Counted from the first letter of the stretch, positions 7,193-12,781 are shown. The stretch: DNA of 12,781 bases from Caryophanales bacterium UBA5455 (GCA_002427365.1 DIQT01000019.1:1-12781), one strand, 5' to 3'. Notes: a model not told the origin generated them from the sequence alone. Numbers and translations are program-made.

Positions 7193-8293
7193 TTACTCCT
7201 TATCAAAAGTTAAAAGTTTATTTCTATAATATTCATATTGTTTTCGTCTTAGTTCTATTTCAGCTGGTAAACCTTCTTTAATATTTGTGACAAGTGTGGA
7301 AAATTTATCTAAAATAGAAACGATGCGTTCTTGTTCATGTAAAGAAGGAATAAGTATTTCAATTTCATTTAAAATTGTTTGCGTTAAACTAGGTACTCCT
7401 CCTGCAGTATTATATTGCTCTAATCTCTCCTTCTCCAAATAATAATAAATGAATTTCGGAACGGCAATACAATCATAAATTTCGGTATAGAAAAGTGTAT
7501 CTACAGTCCAAAAAGGCTTTTCTAAATAATATAGTTTGTCTAATGAACCTTTTCTTGGTATTAAGACAGAAGGCTTGTCATATGCATAATGATCAATATG
7601 AGTCATTATTCCTCCTGTTCCATATACTGGATAATTTCCTTTACCATACTTTTTGTAATCTTTACCATTTTTAATTTTTAAGACTTCTTTTAACTTCATT
7701 TTTTTCGAATTTGATTGATTGAGAAGATCGTCCCTATAATATTCATACTGTTTGATTCTTGCTTCTAGCTCCGCTTCTAGCTCCGCTTCTAAAGCACTAA
7801 ATTTGTCCAAAACTTCAACTATTTCGTTTTGGACCTCCATAGCAGGAATTGGAATATCAAGTTCAAGTATGTCAGGCATACTTGGATGTTGTACTCCTGC
7901 TCCTCTAAAAAATCCTTGAATGATTTCATTTATTTTTGTTAAATAATAATATACATATTTTAGATTTACTATGGAAGAAGTAAGCAGAATATTCCCGCTA
8001 TCAACAAAGTACCCTTTATGATATTTTAGATTTGCAGTTCCTCCTGTTGGAATTGTTATAACCTCACCACAATTTATATTCTTATCTTGTTTGTTATATT
8101 TTGTATAACCCTCAAAATTTCCAGTTGAGAGTAATCTAACTTCTCCTGCTACATCATTTTGATATTCTTTTAATTTGCTTGCAGAAATATGTTTAAACTT
8201 ATTTATTACTTTTTGTTTTTCTTTTTCCACTCCATTAAAACGTCTATCAAAAGTACAGATCTCCCAAAGTTTCATCTTTTTAAAATTAATCAT
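7193..8293 (-). CDS. hsdS: Type I restriction-modification specificity subunit
   Basis: DNA-recognition subunit that sets the bipartite target of the HsdM2S methylase and HsdR2M2S nuclease. It shows the classic two-repeat plan: target domain 1 (about residues 5-150, starting near MKLWEICTFDRRFNG), a central coiled coil (about 155-195, EVQNEIVEVLDKFSALEAE... to QYEYYRDDLL), target domain 2 (about 199-320, starting MKLKEVLKIKNG), and a C-terminal coiled coil (HEQERIVSILDKFS ... QYEYYRNKLL). Length 366 aa is usual. The central linker holds a short Leu-Glu-Ala-Glu repeat encoded by a 12-bp tandem repeat, as in EcoR124-type enzymes. The start is uncertain: ATGs at 8302, 8293 and 8275 are in frame; I chose 8293 for its better spacing to AGAGA and its overlap with the hsdM stop (ATGATTAA). 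Confidence 0.95.
   Translation of the reverse strand: MINFKKMKLWEICTFDRRFNGVEKEKQKVINKFKHISASKLKEYQNDVAGEVRLLSTGNFEGYTKYNKQDKNINCGEVITIPTGGTANLKYHKGYFVDSGNILLTSSIVNLKYVYYYLTKINEIIQGFFRGAGVQHPSMPDILELDIPIPAMEVQNEIVEVLDKFSALEAELEAELEARIKQYEYYRDDLLNQSNSKKMKLKEVLKIKNGKDYKKYGKGNYPVYGTGGIMTHIDHYAYDKPSVLIPRKGSLDKLYYLEKPFWTVDTLFYTEIYDCIAVPKFIYYYLEKERLEQYNTAGGVPSLTQTILNEIEILIPSLHEQERIVSILDKFSTLVTNIKEGLPAEIELRRKQYEYYRNKLLTFDKE
7196..7200 (-). promoter_or_regulatory. Ribosome binding site deciding the hsdR start
   Basis: AGGAG on the minus strand sits just before the hsdS stop codon (7195-7193). Its spacing is 3 nt to the ATG at 7192 and 9 nt to the ATG at 7186, favouring the latter. Its overlap with the end of hsdS fits coupled translation. 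Confidence 0.55.
7224..7243 (-). repeat. 20-bp direct repeat in hsdS, copy 2 (C-terminal)
   Basis: Matches 7734-7753 at 19 of 20 bases, 510 bp away. Both encode QYEYYR of the two conserved coiled-coil regions. Such internal repeats could let hsdS lose or swap a target-recognition domain by recombination. Confidence 0.6.
7734..7753 (-). repeat. 20-bp direct repeat in hsdS, copy 1 (central)
   Basis: Partner of the copy at 7224-7243 (one mismatch), lying just downstream (in gene sense) of the 12-bp linker repeat. The near-identity at DNA level exceeds what the shared amino acids strictly require. Confidence 0.6.
7761..7790 (-). repeat. 12-bp tandem repeat (2.5 copies) in the hsdS linker
   Basis: On the plus strand GCTTCTAGCTCC is repeated exactly at 7761-7772 and 7773-7784, then GCTTCT at 7785-7790. 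It encodes the Glu-Ala-Glu-Leu repeats of the central coiled coil. The unit is four codons, so copy changes stay in frame. In EcoR124I/EcoR124II a four-residue repeat at this place sets the length of the non-specific spacer in the target. Confidence 0.85.
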
Positions 8294-9881
8294 TTTTATC
8301 ATTCTCTAACTTATTAACAATCTTATCAATCTCTGTTCTCAATCTATCAACATTTCTAACAACTTCATTAATTTGATTGTTAAGAACTTTAATATCAATT
8401 ACTTCCCTTGTATCTTCGACCTGAACATAGTTATTAATCGATAGATTATAATTGTTATCAACAATATCTTTTTGATCAACATACTTAGAGAAATATTTTT
8501 CTTCTTTTCTAAATCTTACTGTATCTAAGATTTTATCTATATTTTTATCAGACAATTTATTTTTAGTATCAATTCTAACAAACTCTTGGCTTGCATCAAT
8601 AAATAGGACTTTATTGTCTGTTTTATTTTTTCTTAATACCATTATGATGGTTGCAATTGTACTACCAAAGAATAAATCTGCGGGTAACTGAATAACGGTA
8701 TCCACATAATTATTATCAATTAAATATTTTCTTATTTTTTGTTCTGCCCCACCTCTATATAAAATACCGGGAAATTCAACAATAGATGCTGTTCCACTTG
8801 TTGATAGCCAACTTAAAATATGCATAACAAACGCAAGATCTGCTTTTGATTTAGGTGCTAATACTCCAGCTGGTGAAAATCTTTCATCATTGATTAATAA
8901 CGGATTAGAGTCTCCTTCCCATTTAATAGAATAAGGCGGATTAGATACAATTGCATCAAATGGTTTATCATCCCAGTGATACGGATTCTTTAAAGTATCG
9001 CCATAGGCAATATTAAATTTATCAAATGGTATATCATGCAAAAACATATTAATTCTTGCCAGGTTATATGTTGTTAAATTAATTTCTTGACCATAAAATC
9101 CTTGTTTAACTTTATCTTTTCCAAGTATCTTAGCAAATTTTAAAAGTAATGAACCTGATCCAGCAGCAGGATCATATACTTTATTAACTGATTCTTTCAT
9201 TCTCTTATCTTCAGTTGTAAAATCAACAACTGCTATTTTAGCTAACAATTCGCTAACTTCTTGTGGTGTGAAAAACTCACCACCAGATTTACCAGCATTT
9301 GCAGCATACATAGTCATTAGATACTCATATGCATCACCAAAAGCATCAATCGTATTATCTTCGTATTTTCCGATTTGTAAGTCATTGATTGCAATCATCA
9401 ATTTACTTAGCCGACCATTTTTTTCGACAACTGTTCTACCTAGTTTATTTGAATTAACATCAATATCATCAAATAGCCCTTTAAAGCTATCTTCAGATGG
9501 AGTTCCTATTGCTGATCCTTCGATATCTCTAAATACCTTTTCTAGTGTCATATTAAGGTTTTCATCAGTAGTAGATTTTTTAACAACGTTTGAAAAAAGT
9601 TCGCTAGGCAAAATGAAAAAACCTTTTTCATCAACAACTTGTTTTCTAGCAGATTCTGCGTCTTTATCTGATAGTTCATTATATTTAAAATCTTTATATC
9701 CTGCTTCATGTTGATTTTTATTAATGTGGTTTTCTAAGTTTTCTGAAATAAAACGGTAAAACAACATCCCTAAAACATATTGTTTAAAATCCCATCCATC
9801 AACAGAACCTCTTAAGTCATTTGCTATTTGCCAAATGGTACGATGCAATTCTGTTCTTTCACGTTCTTTATTATTATTCAT
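8286..9881 (-). CDS. hsdM: Type I restriction-modification methyltransferase subunit
   Basis: N6-adenine DNA methyltransferase that, with HsdS, modifies the target and forms the core of the restriction complex. At 531 aa it is close to EcoR124I HsdM (520 aa). The N-terminal helical domain carries ELHRTIWQIANDLRGSVDGW and the FKQYVLG.LFYRFISEN signature. Then GGEFFTP (around 203-206), SAM-binding motif I DPAAGSGS (237-244) and catalytic motif IV NPPY (314-317) follow, all intact. I chose the ATG at 9881: it leaves 7 nt after the HTH stop, has GAG/AAAGG purines upstream and fits family length. The ATG at 9905 has no Shine-Dalgarno and would overlap the HTH gene by 17 nt. The gene overlaps hsdS slightly. 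Confidence 0.96.
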   Translation of the reverse strand: MNNNKERERTELHRTIWQIANDLRGSVDGWDFKQYVLGMLFYRFISENLENHINKNQHEAGYKDFKYNELSDKDAESARKQVVDEKGFFILPSELFSNVVKKSTTDENLNMTLEKVFRDIEGSAIGTPSEDSFKGLFDDIDVNSNKLGRTVVEKNGRLSKLMIAINDLQIGKYEDNTIDAFGDAYEYLMTMYAANAGKSGGEFFTPQEVSELLAKIAVVDFTTEDKRMKESVNKVYDPAAGSGSLLLKFAKILGKDKVKQGFYGQEINLTTYNLARINMFLHDIPFDKFNIAYGDTLKNPYHWDDKPFDAIVSNPPYSIKWEGDSNPLLINDERFSPAGVLAPKSKADLAFVMHILSWLSTSGTASIVEFPGILYRGGAEQKIRKYLIDNNYVDTVIQLPADLFFGSTIATIIMVLRKNKTDNKVLFIDASQEFVRIDTKNKLSDKNIDKILDTVRFRKEEKYFSKYVDQKDIVDNNYNLSINNYVQVEDTREVIDIKVLNNQINEVVRNVDRLRTEIDKIVNKLENDKND

Positions 9882-9888
9882 TGCCTTT

Positions 9889-10083
9889 TCACTCTTCCCT
9901 ATCATTTATATTATATTTAATAAAAAGTTCATTTAATTTGCGTTTCACTTTAATAGTTGGTTTAAATTTTCCTTTTTCCCATCTATTAACAGTAACTAAA
10001 GAAACACCAATAATATTGGCTAGCTCCTCTTGTGAAACAATCATTGCTTCTCTTAATTTTTTCACGGCAATATCATATCTCAT
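9889..10083 (-). CDS. Small XRE/Cro-type HTH regulator of the hsd operon
   Basis: A 64-aa protein that is essentially one helix-turn-helix domain. QEELANIIGV (18-27) gives the first HTH helix and SLVTVNRWEKGKFKPT (28-43) the recognition helix and the WE.G..P signature of Cro/C1 proteins. There is no partner domain. Its ATG follows GAGGT by 6 nt. As first gene of the operon, 7 nt before hsdM, it is in the position of a controller protein and probably acts on its own promoter, delaying or limiting restriction genes. The promoter is flanked by matching inverted repeats and many TTATCA elements that could be its operator. It ends with TGA, evidence for the standard code. An alternative is an unrelated small phage-type repressor. 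Confidence 0.85.
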   Translation of the reverse strand: MRYDIAVKKLREAMIVSQEELANIIGVSLVTVNRWEKGKFKPTIKVKRKLNELFIKYNINDREE

Positions 10084-10117
10084 ATAAATACCTCGTTTTT
10101 ATCATCTTATTATCATT

Positions 10118-10145
10118 ATTTTAGCATATTTGATAAAGATATCAT
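10118..10145 (-). promoter_or_regulatory. Main promoter of the HTH-hsdMSR(-rnl) operon
   Basis: On the minus strand a -10 box TAAAAT (10123-10118) with TG one base upstream (extended -10), and a weak -35 ATGATA (10145-10140, 4 of 6) with 16-nt spacing. The predicted start is near 10111, about 28 nt before the HTH ATG, with ribosome binding site GAGGT at 10094-10090. A weak -35 plus extended -10 suits a promoter controlled by a regulator. Confidence 0.5.
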
Positions 10146-10191
10146 ACATATTTATAATAAAAGAGTATTTAATTATATTTTTTATCAAATA
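10127..10191. promoter_or_regulatory. Candidate operator: perfect 11-bp inverted repeat flanking the -35 region
   Basis: TATTTGATAAA (10127-10137) and TTTATCAAATA (10181-10191) are exact inverted copies with centres 54 bp apart, about five helical turns. The proximal copy lies between the -10 and -35 boxes. The TTATCA/TGATAA core also occurs at 10099, 10110 and 10213. This is the pattern expected for cooperative binding by the small HTH protein; binding itself is inference. Confidence 0.4.
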
Positions 10192-10243
10192 GTTCGTACC
10201 CGTGTCACAACTTTATCATCATTAGTTCAAACCCGTGTTACAA
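10190..10243. repeat. Two imperfect 21-bp direct repeats, 33 bp apart
   Basis: Copies at 10190-10210 and 10223-10243 share TAGTTC..ACCCGTGT.ACAA, agreeing at 18 of 21 bases, and each is preceded by a TTATCA element. They lie upstream of the hsd promoter. They could be upstream regulatory sites or debris of the island edge. Confidence 0.5.
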
Positions 10244-10274
10244 ATCCCATCTTACTTAATAGTACCTACCACTA

Positions 10275-10291
10275 GTTGGATTTGAACCAAC
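10275..10291 (-). pseudogene. Orphan tRNA T-arm (possible tRNA remnant)
   Basis: On the minus strand GTTGG-TTCAAAT-CCAAC forms a perfect 5-bp stem with a canonical 7-base T-loop. No anticodon or D arm precedes it, and no CCA follows at the right distance. It differs from the tRNA-Cys T-arm (ACCGG/CCGGT), so it is not a simple copy of its neighbour. It may be a scar of an earlier integration at another tRNA, or coincidence. Confidence 0.35.
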
Positions 10292-10313
10292 ATTTTTTAA
10301 TCCTATATATACA

Positions 10314-10341
10314 AAAAATCAGCTATTTTTAGCTGATTTTT
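10314..10341. terminator. Strong terminator downstream of tRNA-Cys (bidirectional in form)
   Basis: AAAAATCAGCTA (10314-10325) pairs perfectly with TAGCTGATTTTT (10330-10341): a 12-bp stem with loop TTTT. On the minus strand a run of six T follows the GC-containing core, ending the tRNA-Cys transcript and insulating the hsd promoter from it. The form is symmetric, so it could act in both directions. Confidence 0.8.
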
Positions 10342-10371
10342 GTTAGTTTTATTACTAATTAAATATGTTTT

Positions 10372-10445
10372 TGGAGGTTCCTACCGGATTTGAACCGGTG
10401 ATCACTGAGTTGCAGTCAATTGCCTTACCACTTGGCTAAGGAACC
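10372..10445 (-). tRNA. trnC: tRNA-Cys (GCA)
   Basis: A complete cloverleaf on the minus strand: acceptor GGTTCCT/AGGAACC, D-arm with GCC..AAGTGGTAA..GGC, anticodon stem ATTGA/TCAGT around loop CTGCAAC (anticodon GCA), T-stem ACCGG/CCGGT with loop TTCAAAT, discriminator T and a genome-encoded CCA. The 74 nt include the CCA. It has its own promoter and terminator. It marks the switch from AT-rich defence genes to host-like genes and is the likely integration site of the island. Confidence 0.96.
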
Positions 10446-10462
10446 ATATTATGGCCTAAATT

Positions 10463-10491
10463 AGTATAGCGAAGTTTCTTCTTCTTTACAA
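10463..10491 (-). promoter_or_regulatory. Promoter of tRNA-Cys
   Basis: On the minus strand TTGTAA (10491-10486), a 17-nt spacer, then TATACT (10468-10463). This is a near-consensus sigma-70/A promoter 18 nt upstream of the mature tRNA 5' end, which leaves a very short leader. Confidence 0.7.
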
Positions 10492-10543
10492 GAATTAACC
10501 GTCTTTAGGTATAACATTAATTTTAGTTGTTATATTAATTATG

Positions 10544-10549
10544 TATAAT
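10544..10549 (+). promoter_or_regulatory. -10 box for the membrane-protein gene
   Basis: A perfect TATAAT lies 21 nt before the ATG of the membrane-protein gene, with ribosome binding site GAGGT at 10558-10562. The -35 region is poor (TTTTAG at 10521-10526 with 17-nt spacing). It is divergent from the tRNA-Cys promoter. Confidence 0.45.
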
Positions 10550-10570
10550 AATGTCTCGAGGTAGTTTTAT

Positions 10571-11041
10571 ATGAAACAATGGTGGAAAACAAATTGGTAT
10601 CAAGTAGCGGTTATCGCTTTAATCGCTATTCTCTTTGGTGTCATGTTTATTGATGGCTTTTATATTTTAAAGATTGATCCAGAAACTGGTGAACTCTTTG
10701 CAAAGGAACAATTAGCAATTGGTAATGCGTATGAGTTTATCTTTAAATCAAAACTTGAAGGAAGCGCACCTGTAGCGTTACTACTCGTCTTATTCCCCCT
10801 TACATTAATTGGGCAAATTGGGACACATGTTCACGCAATCATTAAGGGTGAATCACGGCTAGGTCCAATTGTTGAAATGCTATTAGTTTGGACGTTATAT
10901 TTTCTTACGTGGTCAACATACTTTTCAAAAGGTTGGCTAAACTTTGGTGTTTATATTGTTATTCTACTAGCAATAACGATTATCGATATCTTAGGTGCGT
11001 ATTTCCGTAATCGTTACGAAACGCATGTCGATGAATATTAA
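10571..11041 (+). CDS. Integral membrane protein, four helices, unknown function
   Basis: A 156-aa hydrophobic protein I do not recognise. Four likely transmembrane helices: about 11-33, 66-90, 97-118 and 122-145, with a 30-residue polar loop (34-65) between the first two. The N-terminus (MKQWWKTNW) and C-terminus (RNRYETHVDEY) are charged and probably both cytoplasmic. No catalytic or transport motif is visible. A strong GAGGT site is 8 nt before the ATG, and a TATAAT box precedes it. It is the only large plus-strand gene here. Its TAA stop overlaps the stop codon of the convergent flavoprotein gene, with no hairpin terminator between them, so the two transcripts probably run into each other. 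Codon use is less AT-biased than in the hsd/rnl genes, so I take it as host backbone. Confidence 0.85.
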   Translation: MKQWWKTNWYQVAVIALIAILFGVMFIDGFYILKIDPETGELFAKEQLAIGNAYEFIFKSKLEGSAPVALLLVLFPLTLIGQIGTHVHAIIKGESRLGPIVEMLLVWTLYFLTWSTYFSKGWLNFGVYIVILLAITIIDILGAYFRNRYETHVDEY

Positions 11042-12195
11042 TTATTAATAATTGCTTTAGCGACTGCGACTCCGCTTGCAAACGCAAAGTGTAAGTTATA
11101 ACCACCACATAAGCCATCAATATCAAGAATTTCACCTGCAAAATAAAGGTCTTTTACTTTTTTACTTTCTAAGGTTAAAGGATCAACTTCATTTAAGCGA
11201 ATGCCGCCTGAATTAACTTGGTTATTATCGGGCACATAGTCAAAATTAACATTAAAAGGTACTTCTTTTATTAAATGTGCAACTTCTTTACCGCTTGCTT
11301 TTGGGCCAGCGGTTTTTATTAAGTATTCACTAATCGTTGGATAAAAGATACCATCTAAGTTAACTTGTTTATTAACTGTAATTAATTTTATTATTTCTTC
11401 GATGGAGTATTCGGACATTAAATCTAAATAGATTTGAGCGGAAATTTTCTTATTTTTTCGGTATAACCATGTCAAAATTGAACGACATTCAAAAATAGCG
11501 ATACCAGATAAGGCGTCTTTTCGAAATTGAACTTCGCCACTAGTACGATAAACTTCTTTTTCTTCAACTACTAATTTAATGTTAGCTTTGGCTCTTCTTC
11601 CATTTACTTTTTCAATTGGTTCAAGTACCCCAATACTTGATAGGGTTGGATGTAAGTCGGTTGAATGAATGTCAAAGTAATGAAGAACATCTAAGATTGC
11701 GGTTGAAGATAGATTTGGTGATAAGCCCGCGTTTGATCCGGTTGCGATAATGACTTTATCATATTGGTCTTTTCCGTTAATAATAAATTGATCTTTTTTC
11801 GTAATTGAAGTTACTTCAACATTATTAATAAACTTAACATGCCGTTCTTCAAGTTTTCTTAATAAGAAGTTTGTAAAGATTTGAGCGCTATCGCCATAAG
11901 GGTAGATGCGTCCTTCTTCATCCGCGAGTGTTAATAGTCCGTATTTGAGTAACAACGTTTGGAAGTTGCTAGGAGTAAAGGCCGCTAAAAAGGGTTCGAC
12001 AAATTTCGGGTTGTTATATTTATCAGGGGCGACATGTAAATTACTTAAATTACCCCGACCATTACCCGAGCCATTAATTTTTGCCCCACTTTTTGGGCGC
12101 TTTTCATAAATTGTTATATCGTAATTACAATTTTCTGACAAATAAAAAGCACTAAATAATGACGCTGCTCCTCCACCAATATACGCTACCTTCAT
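11038..12195 (-). CDS. BaiN/YhiN(RdsA)-family FAD-dependent oxidoreductase
   Basis: A 385-aa flavoprotein of the HI0933-like family. The N-terminal dinucleotide fold has GGGAAS (7-12) and E31 (IYEKRPKSGAK) at the end of the second strand, for FAD. The family hallmark GSGNGRGNLSN (42-52) follows; most relatives I know have GGGRCN here. The C-terminal FAD motif is LYFAGEILDIDGLCGGYN near 350-367, then a final helix. The E. coli member YhiN (RdsA) has been reported to make dihydrouridine in 23S rRNA, while BaiN was named for bile-acid metabolism; the rRNA role is the likelier guess for a housekeeping copy. The start is the ATG at 12195, 6 nt after GAGGTG; an in-frame GTG at 12204 lies inside that site and is unlikely to be used. 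Convergent with the membrane-protein gene. Confidence 0.9.
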   Translation of the reverse strand: MKVAYIGGGAASLFSAFYLSENCNYDITIYEKRPKSGAKINGSGNGRGNLSNLHVAPDKYNNPKFVEPFLAAFTPSNFQTLLLKYGLLTLADEEGRIYPYGDSAQIFTNFLLRKLEERHVKFINNVEVTSITKKDQFIINGKDQYDKVIIATGSNAGLSPNLSSTAILDVLHYFDIHSTDLHPTLSSIGVLEPIEKVNGRRAKANIKLVVEEKEVYRTSGEVQFRKDALSGIAIFECRSILTWLYRKNKKISAQIYLDLMSEYSIEEIIKLITVNKQVNLDGIFYPTISEYLIKTAGPKASGKEVAHLIKEVPFNVNFDYVPDNNQVNSGGIRLNEVDPLTLESKKVKDLYFAGEILDIDGLCGGYNLHFAFASGVAVAKAIINN

Positions 12196-12201
12196 GATTT
12201 T

Positions 12202-12207
12202 CACCTC
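12202..12207 (-). promoter_or_regulatory. Ribosome binding site deciding the flavoprotein start
   Basis: GAGGTG on the minus strand, 6 nt before the ATG at 12195. The GTG within it (12204-12202) is in frame and could be mistaken for a start, but it would then have no site of its own. Confidence 0.65.
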
Positions 12208-12265
12208 ATGTTATTATCGCACACTTTTTGAGTTTTCGGTTTACTTAGTGCTAAATGTTAATTTT

Positions 12266-12781
12266 TTAAGCTTTGGCTTTACGACGACGGGAGTGTCTGG
12301 CACTCTTTTGTTTTTTAATGACGCTTCTAATAATATAAATAGCAATTAAGATGGCGACAAGAATTAATACGAGCCAGACCCACCAAGTTAATGTCGTCGA
12401 TTTAAAACTTGTCCAAATAGCAATAACCGCATCATTACGGTCACCAAAGTCTTGCATAATGACAAGCCGACTAATTTCTTCGGCGCTAGGATATTGCGCA
12501 GTAAGTTGCCGGCCAACATAATTACTATAAAAGGTAAGGTCTTTTCCTTCACTAACCGTTCCTTCAAAGAAATAAGTAAGATCAACGAGAATTGAATTTT
12601 CATCGATTTCTTCAGGACTTGCTTCATACCAGTCTTTTACTTGATCATAAACGGCATCACCCGCAATCGCGGATGTATAGCCAATATAGTCCATATTTAA
12701 GGCCGCAATTTCTGGTTGCGAGACAAAGTCGATAAAGTGATGAGCAACATCAACGTTTTTAGCGTTTTTAGGAATGACCCA
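12266..12781 (-). CDS. potD: PotD-like polyamine-binding protein, C-terminal part with membrane anchor (partial)
   Basis: The frame stays open to the window edge, so the 5' end is missing; 171 codons are visible. The first visible residues, WVIPKNAKNVDVAHHFIDFV, followed by SQPEIAALNMDYIGYTSA, are the C-terminal lobe signature of spermidine/putrescine-binding PotD proteins. The later YPSAEEI and MQDFGDRNDAV..IWTSF match the closing helices of low-GC Gram-positive PotD. After this come a transmembrane helix (TWWVWLVLILVAILIAIYII) and a strongly basic tail (KKQKSARHSRRRKAKA), so the binding lobe would be outside the membrane and the C-terminus inside. Related bacteria often have PotC permease fused to PotD; whether this is such a fusion cannot be seen. 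It is upstream of, and on the same strand as, the flavoprotein gene (70-nt gap, no clear terminator). Confidence 0.82.
   Translation of the reverse strand, partial: WVIPKNAKNVDVAHHFIDFVSQPEIAALNMDYIGYTSAIAGDAVYDQVKDWYEASPEEIDENSILVDLTYFFEGTVSEGKDLTFYSNYVGRQLTAQYPSAEEISRLVIMQDFGDRNDAVIAIWTSFKSTTLTWWVWLVLILVAILIAIYIIRSVIKKQKSARHSRRRKAKA

Noticed and set aside
9268..9714. 148-aa plus-strand open frame inside hsdM
   Set aside because: It is antisense to the conserved hsdM sequence; the translation is Ser/Leu/Phe-rich with no domain, typical of a shadow frame.
9882..9905. Upstream ATG of hsdM at 9905
   Set aside because: It has no Shine-Dalgarno, would overlap the HTH gene and adds residues not expected in the family; the ATG at 9881 fits better.
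1398..10083. Mycoplasma-type code (TGA as Trp)
   Set aside because: Trp residues in HsdS, HsdM and HsdR are TGG, and TGA sits at sensible ends of rnlA and of the HTH gene, just before the next gene's start.
9821..10087. 88-aa plus-strand open frame across the HTH gene
   Set aside because: Antisense to the HTH gene and its overlap with hsdM, without a ribosome binding site or recognisable domain.
12388..12627. 79-aa minus-strand open frame inside the PotD-like gene
   Set aside because: It is another frame of a clearly conserved PotD C-terminus, so it is a shadow.

Overview
The window looks like chromosome of a low-GC Bacillota or Mollicutes-related bacterium that uses the standard genetic code. 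Trp is written TGG, and TGA ends the 187-aa gene, the rnlA-like gene and the small HTH gene. AT-rich intergenic DNA, strong Bacillus-type Shine-Dalgarno sequences and TG-extended -10 boxes fit this. An Acholeplasma/Izemoplasma-like or Erysipelotrichia-like host is plausible, but I cannot fix the genus from sequence alone.

Layout. (1) 15-578 (-): orphan 187-aa protein with its own good promoter. (2) About 579-1037: no gene; it holds a terminator, a short repeat of the tRNA-Cys 3' end, and a two-copy ~86-bp repeat with GTAA motifs phased at exactly 10 bp. (3) 1038-4062 (-): three tightly coupled genes: a TPR protein ending in a cold-shock-like domain, an RnlA-like HEPN RNase toxin (Rx4H motif RHVYFH) and an RnlB-like antitoxin. 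(4) 4088-10083 (-): a complete type I restriction-modification locus in the order small HTH regulator, hsdM, hsdS, hsdR. (5) 10084-10371: the hsd promoter with repeated TTATCA/TGATAA elements, a pair of imperfect 21-bp repeats, an orphan tRNA T-arm and a strong terminator. (6) 10372-10445 (-): tRNA-Cys(GCA) with its promoter. (7) 10571-12781: host-like genes less AT-rich in codon choice: a four-helix membrane protein (+), a BaiN/YhiN(RdsA)-family flavoprotein (-) and the C-terminal part of a PotD-like polyamine-binding protein (-) running off the window.

How it fits together. Everything from the HTH gene to the RnlB-like gene is on one strand with gaps of 0-25 nt or short overlaps, so regulator, methylase, specificity, restriction, TPR/CSD, toxin and antitoxin genes are probably one defence operon (about 9 kb) driven from the promoter at 10118-10145. 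It lies against tRNA-Cys, and a 16/17 copy of the tRNA 3' end lies at 741-757, beyond the far end of the operon. This suggests a defence island inserted at tRNA-Cys, although no integrase is visible. The least familiar part is the three-gene unit in which an RnlA/RnlB-type toxin-antitoxin pair is preceded and translationally linked to a TPR protein with a nucleic-acid-binding cold-shock-like tail.
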